Of a DNA stretch of 64,000 nt, positions 53,871-60,539 are shown in pieces (positions within the stretch are counted from its first letter, which is position 1; every line of letters begins with the position of its first letter). Position numbers and translations under genes: made by a program. A model generated the notes under the pieces. The model had not been told where the DNA came from. It saw nothing but the letters and a program-made list of their open reading frames with translations, and made no database searches. Source of the DNA: Desulfovibrio sp. Huiquan2017 (GTDB lineage Bacteria; Desulfobacterota; Desulfovibrionia; Desulfovibrionales; Desulfovibrionaceae); assembly GCF_017351175.1 (NCBI RefSeq), contig NZ_JAFMPN010000006.1:124001-188000 (forward strand). The letters are read 5' to 3'.

Positions 53871-54941
53871 ATGAATGATGTCACGAGCGTCACCGGTGTG
53901 ATCGGCGGCATGGGCAACGAGGCCATGGTTGACCTTGCGGAAAAGATGGCGCGGGTTCCCGGCCACGAAAAGCTCAACTATGTCTTCTACGGCAACTCGC
54001 GACTCGCGTACAAACCGCATGAGGTGAACGCCGCCGGAACCGACGGGGACGCCACCGAACGGCGGAAGGCCGCAACGGCGCGGCATACCGCAGCCTTCAT
54101 GCGCTTTCTCGGCTGCGGGCTGACGGGGTTGGCCTGCAACAGCGCCCACGAACTTTTCCGCACGGTCATGCGGGGCAGCCCGGTCCGCTTTGTGGACATG
54201 ATAGAGGAAACAGCCCGCTCCATGCGCGGGGTCCAAGGCCGGGTGCTGGTCATGGGCGTGACCTCATTGGTGGAATCCAACCTTTACCAGGACGCCTTGC
54301 GCGCCCTGGGCATCGAAGCCGTCTCCCCTTCCGCGGACAGCCAGGTCAAGACCATGGCCGCCATCTACGACACGCAATTCGGCATCAAGACCGGACAGAT
54401 CACCGAAGAAGCCGAAAACCTCCTTTGTGCCGTGCTCGCGGACGAATGCCAAAGCCAAGACTGCAACCACGTCATCCTCGGCTGCACCGAACTTCCTCTG
54501 ATCCTTACGCCGGAAGGATGTACCCGCTTCAAGCGCGAAGGCCGTATCCCGGAATCACTGCATATCGTCGATGCGTCCAGCGTGTTGGCCGAGACGCTCG
54601 TGTCCACCCCGTGCCCTCCCCCTGCGGATGATGCCCCGCCTGTGCCCCGGCCCGAACCGGAAACGGACTGGTTCCCGCCGGCCTCCTTCAGGGTGAACTC
54701 CCTTAAGGAGATGGCATCCGTTCAACGGGCCATATTCAAACAGACCGCGGACTACCTGTCCGCCCGGGGGCAAAGCGTCACCGGCAGCTACCTGCACCTG
54801 CCCACCCTGTTCCTCGTGGGGGACGTTCCGGCCGTCGTGGAAAGGCTCGCCCGCGCGGGCATGCCGCCGCTGTCGATTGACGAGCCATTCACCGACACCG
54901 TGGATGCAATGCTCGAAAAGCACTTCGCCTCCATGGCCTGA
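53871..54941 (+). CDS. Aspartate/glutamate racemase-family protein with C-terminal extension
   Basis: The first 230 residues follow the Asp/Glu racemase fold: VTGVIGGMGNEAMVDL at the start and the two catalytic cysteines in LACNSAHE (near 83) and LGCTELPLIL (near 203). The whole protein has 356 residues, about 120 more than the family usually has. The extra part (after a Pro-rich linker near 255-270) contains FRVNSLKEMASVQRAIFKQ and ends SIDEPFTDTVDAMLEKHF; I do not recognise it. The enzyme likely interconverts L and D acidic amino acids and is divergent from its presumed regulator. Confidence 0.83.
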   Translation: MNDVTSVTGVIGGMGNEAMVDLAEKMARVPGHEKLNYVFYGNSRLAYKPHEVNAAGTDGDATERRKAATARHTAAFMRFLGCGLTGLACNSAHELFRTVMRGSPVRFVDMIEETARSMRGVQGRVLVMGVTSLVESNLYQDALRALGIEAVSPSADSQVKTMAAIYDTQFGIKTGQITEEAENLLCAVLADECQSQDCNHVILGCTELPLILTPEGCTRFKREGRIPESLHIVDASSVLAETLVSTPCPPPADDAPPVPRPEPETDWFPPASFRVNSLKEMASVQRAIFKQTADYLSARGQSVTGSYLHLPTLFLVGDVPAVVERLARAGMPPLSIDEPFTDTVDAMLEKHFASMA

Positions 54942-55095
54942 ATTGCCGAAGAATCGCGCGGCCGCCGAGAGACGTGGGCCATGTTGCTGGCCCGCTGGGC
55001 AGCGTTTGCTTGATGGATCAATTGGGATACGCAGCCAAGCAACCCAAGCACCCAGCCAGACTTCAGCCGCATAGCCTTTCGCATACCCCATGGGG

Positions 55096-55187
55096 AAAAG
55101 GCTTGGGATGAAAACCCTCCAACCCGCTAAATTCATTGGTGGAGCTAAAGGGAATTGAATCCACGACTTCTTGCATGCCATTCAATG
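55096..55187. repeat. 92-bp imperfect direct repeat, left copy
   Basis: This segment aligns without gaps to 56370-56461 with 70 of 92 positions identical. The pair brackets a 1.2-kb segment with a broken LysR gene and a LysE/RhtB gene. The right part of the repeat includes the tRNA/tmRNA-3'-end-like element copy B. Confidence 0.75.
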
Positions 55188-55211
55188 GCTATGGGCTACT
55201 CCGCTATGCCC
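55137..55211 (-). pseudogene. tRNA-like sequence, degenerate (contains element copy B, 55136-55179)
   Basis: On the minus strand the 75-nt segment runs from GGGCATAGCGG to TTTAGCTCCACCA. The 3' end resembles tRNA-Ala or tmRNA acceptor and T-arm sequences, including CCA, but the acceptor pairs at only about five of seven positions and the T stem pairs poorly. A GCCAT-TGA-ATGGC stem sits in the middle. It is unlikely to be a working tRNA; an attachment-site remnant of an integrating element is the best guess. Confidence 0.35.
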
Positions 55212-55668
55212 AAACCTTCCTTGTGAGATTCACCATCGTCATGATCATGGGTTCTTCCGCCCGGCACTCCAGTGAAAGCAAGTGAAGGGTGAGCGTTTTC
55301 TCCAGGTTCCTGACAAGGAATATGCCGTAGGCGTCCGGCGACGCCCTCCACCTTGAGCGCGGGCATGACGCCCAGGCCGACTCCTGGTCCACGACGACGG
55401 CCTTAACCGGCTCCTCCCCGATTTCGTCGAACAGGCCGGAGAGCACCTTGTTCATGGGGCAATGGTCGCTGATCCAGACCCACGGGAACGAGGCGAGCCC
55501 CTTCAGGTCCAAATCCGCCACCCGGTCCCTCCAGATTTCGGGAGCGGCGATCGCCAGTTCGATCTCCCCCAGGCGTTGCGCGACGATTCCGTCGGCATCT
55601 GGGAGGAAATGGGAAAAACCCAGATCAATGCTTCTCGACGACAGCTCGCCCGCCGCGTCCCAGCTCAT
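55204..55668 (-). pseudogene. Truncated, frameshifted LysR-family regulator
   Basis: The frame encodes most of a LysR substrate-binding domain (ADLDLKGLASFPWVWISDH; EEPVKAVVVDQES) but the N-terminal helix-turn-helix is missing, being cut where the LysE gene begins. After the DQES segment the family's expected GLGVMPALKVEGV is found only in the +1 frame, and the normal frame resumes near LEKTLTLHLLSL. At least two frameshifts are therefore present. The gene ends inside the tRNA-like repeat. Probably once controlled the divergent exporter gene. Confidence 0.75.
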
Positions 55669-55742
55669 GGTCTTTTTCTCGACGAAGGATATTCCGGGAT
55701 ATCCCTTAGCCAGCGAGGCAGCAATGCTCTCTCATTGCCGCC

Positions 55743-56321
55743 ATGTGCCTATTTCCCCTCACAATGTTCATTTCTCCCGGGCCGGTCAACATGCCGATCA
55801 TAGCCTCAGGAACGGCCTACGGTTTCCGACGGACGTTTCCGTTCGTCTCCGGCGCAACCATCGGCCTCATCATGCTCCTGCTCTCACTGGGACTGGGGCT
55901 CATGCAGTTCGTGACCGCATATCCGGCCTTTCTCAAATGTCTATCCCTGGCGGGTTCGTTATTCATCCTCCATGTCGGGTATAAAATCGGCTCGGCTGAT
56001 CCCGAACTCTCCATCAAGGCGGCCCCCTGCCCCGACTTCAAGCAGGGGTTCCTCATGCAGTGGTTCAACCCCAAAGCCTGGCTGGCCTGCATCGCCGATA
56101 TCTCCATGTTCACGGCCCCGGGCTCCCACACCCCGCTATTCCTCTTCTCCGGCCTCTATTTCACCATCTGCTATCTCTCCCTCGCCGCCTGGGTCGTCAG
56201 GGGACCCCGGTTCGGCGTAGTCCTCGACACCCGAAAGAAGATGCAACGCTTCAACATACTGAGGGGTTCGCTCTTGTGCCTGTGTGCAGTATATCTGCTG
56301 CTGACATCCTTGCTGACTTAA
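55743..56321 (+). CDS. LysE/RhtB-family amino-acid exporter, possibly 5'-truncated
   Basis: The 192-residue membrane protein has the family signature FISPGPVNMPIIASGTAYGF at its start and six hydrophobic segments, with KQGFLMQWFNPKAWL in the third region. RhtB members usually carry ten or so more residues before the SPGP motif; the upstream frame is open only to a TAG near 55707, so the N-terminus may have been lost at the junction with the LysR fragment. If active it exports amino acids or related metabolites. Confidence 0.75.
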   Translation: MCLFPLTMFISPGPVNMPIIASGTAYGFRRTFPFVSGATIGLIMLLLSLGLGLMQFVTAYPAFLKCLSLAGSLFILHVGYKIGSADPELSIKAAPCPDFKQGFLMQWFNPKAWLACIADISMFTAPGSHTPLFLFSGLYFTICYLSLAAWVVRGPRFGVVLDTRKKMQRFNILRGSLLCLCAVYLLLTSLLT

Positions 56322-56369
56322 CCCTCACCGACGCCGGTCATCGGTATATTTTGGGATAGACTCCGCGAG

Positions 56370-56461
56370 AAAAGGCTCAGGAGGAGAACCGGCCAAGTCG
56401 CTAAAGTCATTGGTGAAGCGGAAGGAGATTGCAACCACGATTTCTTGAATATCATCAAATG
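56370..56461. repeat. 92-bp imperfect direct repeat, right copy
   Basis: Ungapped partner of 55096-55187, offset 1274 bp, 76 percent identical. Positions 56410-56453 are copy C of the tRNA/tmRNA-3'-end-like element, further degraded (TTGGTGAAGCGG). Confidence 0.75.
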
Positions 56462-56528
56462 CCGCTGCCGACGTAGCGGTTCCCCCCCCTTTCCAGCCGT
56501 AGTGGGGAAAAGATCGGTACGACGAGCC

Positions 56529-56570
56529 GCCCGCCGAGGACGAATCCGGAAGGATCCGGCTCCGGCGGGC
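56529..56570 (-). terminator. Long nested hairpin downstream of the FmdE-fusion gene
   Basis: GCCCGCCG (56529-56536) pairs with CGGCGGGC (56563-56570), enclosing a smaller CCGGA/TCCGG hairpin. It lies about 95 bp after the end of the minus-strand operon and could terminate it, although no clear T-run follows. Confidence 0.4.
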
Positions 56571-56665
56571 AGCTGAGTCGTGAGGTTGAGGGCCTGAGAA
56601 GGAGCCTCTCCGGGCCTTCGCAGTCTAGGGGGTGTAGCGAAGACGCCGGATGGTTGCGCTATTTC

Positions 56666-58324
56666 CTATTTTCCAAACCAGCATTTGGGCCAAGTGCAGG
56701 TGTGGCAGGCCATGCAGTAGCCGCCTTCACCCATACGGGCCAGTTCCCTGCGGGAGATTTCCCGTCCGGCCAGAAGCCGGGGCAGGATGATGTCCAGGAA
56801 CGTGGTCTTGTAGTACAGGGCGCAGGCGGGCACGCCCAGCACCTGTACCCTGCCGCCGGTGTCCGTGGCGGGCAGGGCGCCCATTACGCTCATGGTTCCC
56901 GGGAGCACGGGCGCACCGTGTAAGCCATTGGTGAGGCCGTATTCCAGCAACGCCTGCCGGGTCAGATCGTCAGGATCAACAGACAGGCCGCCGGTGGTGA
57001 CCAGAAGGTCGGCCCCGGCCGTGCGGATGTCCGCGATGGCGTCGCGCATCATGTCCAGGTCGTCCGGCACCACGGTGCTCTTGACCACGGTGCAGGAATA
57101 GGCACCGACCTTGGCGGTGATCACCGGAATGAACTTGTCCTCGATGATCCCCTGGAAGACCTCGGTGCCGGTCACCAGGATGCCGACCTTGGCCCGCCTG
57201 AGCGGCAGCACGCTAAACAGCGGTTCACTGCCGAGGACCTCAAGGGCCTGCCGCATCCGCTCTTCAGGCAGGAAAAGCGGGATGGCCCGGGTTCCGGCGA
57301 ACCGGCTGCCCTTTCTGATAACTGTCCCGTCATGGCGCGAAGCGACCATGACTTCGGGCACCAGGTTGAACTGCTCCATGCGCAGGGCATCCACGCAGAG
57401 CAGACCGTCGCGGTCGGCGGCGAAGTCGATCTTGCCCTCGTGAGGGGGCAACCCGTAGCCGACACCGGGGCCGGCCATAGCCCGGGCGAAACACTCGGCC
57501 ACCTCGTTCTCGTGCCGGGTTCCCTGTCGGGAGGCCTCCGCCGCGGCCGCGGGGTCGCGCACCGCCACATGGAAGCGCCCCATCTGCTGCAGGCGGCAGA
57601 CATCGCCGATGGAGAGACGCTGGCCCGCCTTGAACTCCGGCCCCTTGAACTGGCCGGGTTCGATGCGCGTCATGTCGTGGGCGGCCTCCCGCCCCACGGC
57701 CTCGGCCACCGGGACCACGCGCAAGCCCGCAGGCATGCTGTCGGCCACCAGGGAGTGCATTGAGGTATAGGGGGCCTGCCCCTGGCAACCCCGGCAGATG
57801 GGACCGTCGTACCGGGGGTAGGCCTCGCCGCAAACCGGGCAGACCTCGATGGCGTCCATGGGCTTGTGGCCCAGGTATCGCTGTTTGACCGTCACCGACT
57901 CCATCCGGCAGATGGTGTCTCCGGCCCGTTCGATCTCCTGCTCCAGGCGGGCGACGTTCTGGTCCTTCTTGGGCTTGCGCTTAAAGAACCAATCCCGGAT
58001 CTCGGGAAAGTCCTCCAGCTTCGACGGATCGATGCCGACGCGCACGCCCTCGCCTGTATACTTGTCGCCAAGAGAAACAGCGTATCTGCCCAGATTCGTC
58101 ACTTTCATCCAATTGTTGCCGGTGCTGCACAACGTCAGCAGCTGAACGGCGTCCGGTAAACACTTGGTCGTTTCCACGACGGCCTCGAAGAGTGTCCCTT
58201 TCGGAAGATTCCGCTTGGCCATGGCAACCATGTATCCACCGATAAGCAGTCCGGGAGCCGCGTACCCATGGAAGTTCCGGGCCAGAGCCTTGAACTCTTC
58301 GAACGTATAACTTCCAATATTCAT
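56666..58324 (-). CDS. FmdE-domain protein fused to a molybdopterin-binding domain
   Basis: The 552-residue protein starts with an FmdE domain (about 1-130; NFHGYAAPGLLIGGYM, the conserved H-G-H/Y region, then TLCSTGNNWMKV). A zinc ribbon follows (CPVCGEAYPRYDGPICRGC, near 162-182), then a middle region and a MogA/MoaB/MoeA-type molybdopterin-binding domain (about 375-520; GILVTGTEVFQG and LLVTTGGLSVDPDD). The tail has a Cys motif C-x2-C-x2-C-x4-C (YCMACHTCTWPKCW) suited to an iron-sulfur cluster. It likely helps insert or modify the molybdenum cofactor of the transhydroxylase encoded in the same operon. Confidence 0.8.
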   Translation of the reverse strand: MNIGSYTFEEFKALARNFHGYAAPGLLIGGYMVAMAKRNLPKGTLFEAVVETTKCLPDAVQLLTLCSTGNNWMKVTNLGRYAVSLGDKYTGEGVRVGIDPSKLEDFPEIRDWFFKRKPKKDQNVARLEQEIERAGDTICRMESVTVKQRYLGHKPMDAIEVCPVCGEAYPRYDGPICRGCQGQAPYTSMHSLVADSMPAGLRVVPVAEAVGREAAHDMTRIEPGQFKGPEFKAGQRLSIGDVCRLQQMGRFHVAVRDPAAAAEASRQGTRHENEVAECFARAMAGPGVGYGLPPHEGKIDFAADRDGLLCVDALRMEQFNLVPEVMVASRHDGTVIRKGSRFAGTRAIPLFLPEERMRQALEVLGSEPLFSVLPLRRAKVGILVTGTEVFQGIIEDKFIPVITAKVGAYSCTVVKSTVVPDDLDMMRDAIADIRTAGADLLVTTGGLSVDPDDLTRQALLEYGLTNGLHGAPVLPGTMSVMGALPATDTGGRVQVLGVPACALYYKTTFLDIILPRLLAGREISRRELARMGEGGYCMACHTCTWPKCWFGK

Positions 58325-58334
58325 CTTTTCTCAC

Positions 58335-59522
58335 CTATCTAATGCGCATCATGAGCGTGGCGATGATGCCCAGCACGAGGACGGGAATGATCAGGTAGCC
58401 GGCGGTGGCCCATCCATAATTTTCAATGAACATGCCGTAGATGCCGGGGCCGAAGAACATGCCCAGATTCTGGCCCACGGCAACAACGCTCAGGCCGATG
58501 CTCGCGTCTTCGGGATTACCCATGATTTCGGGACCGGCGGCAAAGACGCAGGTCGGGATGATGCCGATGAACACGCCGAGGGTCAGCATGTAGGCCGTCA
58601 TGTATTCGACGGGCAACGAGAAGGGACAGAGCATAAGCAGGGCCAGCGCGATCAAGGCAATCAGCGTGGGCTTCTTGCGGGAGTTGATCTTGTCCGACCA
58701 GACACCGGCCAGAGCGCCGGAAACGATGCTGATGAGCATCAGCAGGCTGGCGGTAAAACCCGCCTTGGTCGGGCTCATTCCCAGGTGCGTTCCCATGAAC
58801 GTAGGCATGAAGGAGTTGATGGTGATCTGACAGACGTTTTGGGCGAGAAAAGCGAAGGCCAGCAGCCAGATGTCCCGCACCTTCAGCTTCGCGAAGATGG
58901 ACTGCAGGGTCGGCTCGCGGCCCTTGTCCTTGCAGTCCGCGCCCTTGGGCATGCGGTAGCAGGTCACGAAAAGAATCAAGGCGAAGACGGCGTAGCCCGT
59001 GCTGACCCACCACACCGGGCGCCAGTCACCGGCGCCGATCTGCGGGGCGACGTTGAACATGATGACCAGGCCGAGGGGAACCCAGGCTCCCCAGAGCCCC
59101 ATGGCCGTGCCGAGCTTGGCCGGGGTGAACCAGTAGGAGATGGCCGCCGGTCCGACGATGGCGATGAGGCACATGCCGAGACCTTCGACCACGCGGCCGC
59201 CGAGCATCATGGCCGGCGACGTGGCGTAAACGCCCATGGCCGAGCCCACCACGAAGGAAAGCATGGCGATGGTCCCCGCCGTACGGATGCCGATCTTGCG
59301 GATGATGAATCCGGCGGGCAGGGCCAGAAAGATGGCCACCAGGGAAAAGACCGACATGAGCCAGCCCGCCGTGGCCAGAGAAATATCCAGGCTTGTGCAG
59401 AGTTGCTGCATCATGGGGGGGACCTTGAACTGGTTGATGGGGGCCGCGATACCGACGAAGAACACGACCGCCAGCATCCACCATGCGTACGGAGAATCAG
59501 GGCCTTTCGCTACGTTGCTCAT
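58335..59522 (-). CDS. MFS transporter
   Basis: The ATG at 59522 has AGGA upstream; an in-frame start 15 codons earlier lacks one. The 395-residue protein has 12 predicted membrane helices in two halves, with the MFS A-type loop between helices 2 and 3 (LPAGFIIRKIGIRTAG) and a matching loop in the second half (AGVWSDKINSRKKP). The substrate is unknown; from the operon it is likely an aromatic acid or phenol. It lies between the small-subunit gene and the FmdE-fusion gene. Confidence 0.88.
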   Translation of the reverse strand: MSNVAKGPDSPYAWWMLAVVFFVGIAAPINQFKVPPMMQQLCTSLDISLATAGWLMSVFSLVAIFLALPAGFIIRKIGIRTAGTIAMLSFVVGSAMGVYATSPAMMLGGRVVEGLGMCLIAIVGPAAISYWFTPAKLGTAMGLWGAWVPLGLVIMFNVAPQIGAGDWRPVWWVSTGYAVFALILFVTCYRMPKGADCKDKGREPTLQSIFAKLKVRDIWLLAFAFLAQNVCQITINSFMPTFMGTHLGMSPTKAGFTASLLMLISIVSGALAGVWSDKINSRKKPTLIALIALALLMLCPFSLPVEYMTAYMLTLGVFIGIIPTCVFAAGPEIMGNPEDASIGLSVVAVGQNLGMFFGPGIYGMFIENYGWATAGYLIIPVLVLGIIATLMMRIR

Positions 59523-59606
59523 TTCGTATCCTGTAATGTTATGGCTAAATGTTTTTGTTCCGGACAAACCTTGCGCTCATCCGTTCTCCTCCCGCCCCCT
59601 GGAGGC

Positions 59607-59626
59607 CCGCTCTCCGAAGAGAGCGG
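59607..59626 (-). promoter_or_regulatory. UUCG-capped hairpin between transhydroxylase small subunit and MFS gene
   Basis: On the minus strand CCGCTCTC-TTCG-GAGAGCGG is an 8-bp stem with a UUCG loop, in a 152-bp intercistronic gap. No T-run. Probably protects the 3' end of the enzyme transcript or reduces transcription of the downstream genes. Confidence 0.65.
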
Positions 59627-59674
59627 ACCCGGGGGGTGGGGCAGGGAATGCAATGGGTCGATTGCATCGACAAT

Positions 59675-60538
59675 TTATAGGAGAATGACGCCCACATTGA
59701 CGCTGGCGCCCATGACGACCCGCAACGCCTTTTCCCGGCCGTCACTCAGGATCTTGAGCGTATATTCGCCGGAATCCACCTCGATGGCGTCGAACTTGAA
59801 GTCGCCGAACATGTCGGTCTGACAGGAATCGATTTCCTTGCCGTCGCGGGTCAATGAAACCCGGGCACCCTCGACAACGTCTTCGACCTTGTCGGCCACC
59901 CGGGCCACGCTGCCCGCAATATGGGCCTGCGTGTAGCGGAAGAGGTTTTTGTACCAGATTCGGGGATGGGTGCCGTACTCGGGATGCAGCACCTGGAGTT
60001 CCTCCCTTTCCGCGAGGTCCTTCATTTCGGGGTCGCTCAATTTGACGGCCTTGAGGCTCCCGGTGGCGCAAACCGATACGGGGCGGGGCTCCTTCCAGTC
60101 CACGTCAAGCAGATGAGCGTCCCAGCACCACTTCTGCGGCAGGTCCAGTTCGTCGTTCCACCAAATGTGGCCGTAAGGACAGGCCTTGACGAGGTCGCGC
60201 TGCCCCTTTGCCTTCTGGGGATCGATCATGACGATGCCGTCAGCGCGCTTGTAGATGGCCTTGTCCCTGGCCGCCTTCATGCACGGGGCGTTGTCGCACT
60301 GGTTGCAGGTGGTGAACAGGTAGGCCACGTCCATGAGGGAGCCGGAGCCCCGCTCCTTGGTGTCCAGCTGGATCCAATGGTGGCCGTGCCGGGGACAGGG
60401 CTCGCTGTAGCCCGGAAACCGGTTGCCCACATACTCGTCCAGCAGAGTCATGTAGCAGTTGTTGCAATTCTCGCATTTAGCGACATCAACAATGAGGTTC
60501 CACTTCCGCGAAGTGTTGGCGTTATTGGATTGTGACAT
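59675..60538 (-). CDS. bthL: Iron-sulfur (small) subunit of pyrogallol-type hydroxytransferase
   Basis: The 287-residue protein has ferredoxin-type Cys motifs for several [4Fe-4S] clusters: CENCNNCYM near 22, CNQCDNAPC near 79, KACPYGH near 118 and the isolated Cys of SVCATGSLK. The last 80 residues (VARVADKVEDVVEGARVSL ... GEYTLKIL) look like an Ig/Cna-B-type beta domain, the known arrangement of the Pelobacter transhydroxylase beta subunit. It passes or holds electrons for the molybdenum subunit. Starts 1 bp after the large-subunit gene. Confidence 0.85.
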   Translation of the reverse strand: MSQSNNANTSRKWNLIVDVAKCENCNNCYMTLLDEYVGNRFPGYSEPCPRHGHHWIQLDTKERGSGSLMDVAYLFTTCNQCDNAPCMKAARDKAIYKRADGIVMIDPQKAKGQRDLVKACPYGHIWWNDELDLPQKWCWDAHLLDVDWKEPRPVSVCATGSLKAVKLSDPEMKDLAEREELQVLHPEYGTHPRIWYKNLFRYTQAHIAGSVARVADKVEDVVEGARVSLTRDGKEIDSCQTDMFGDFKFDAIEVDSGEYTLKILSDGREKALRVVMGASVNVGVILL

Positions 60539-60539
60539 G

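Noticed and set aside
55137-55211. A functional tRNA gene
   Set aside because: The CCA-ending 3' half looks right but acceptor and T stems pair poorly and no normal anticodon arm forms.
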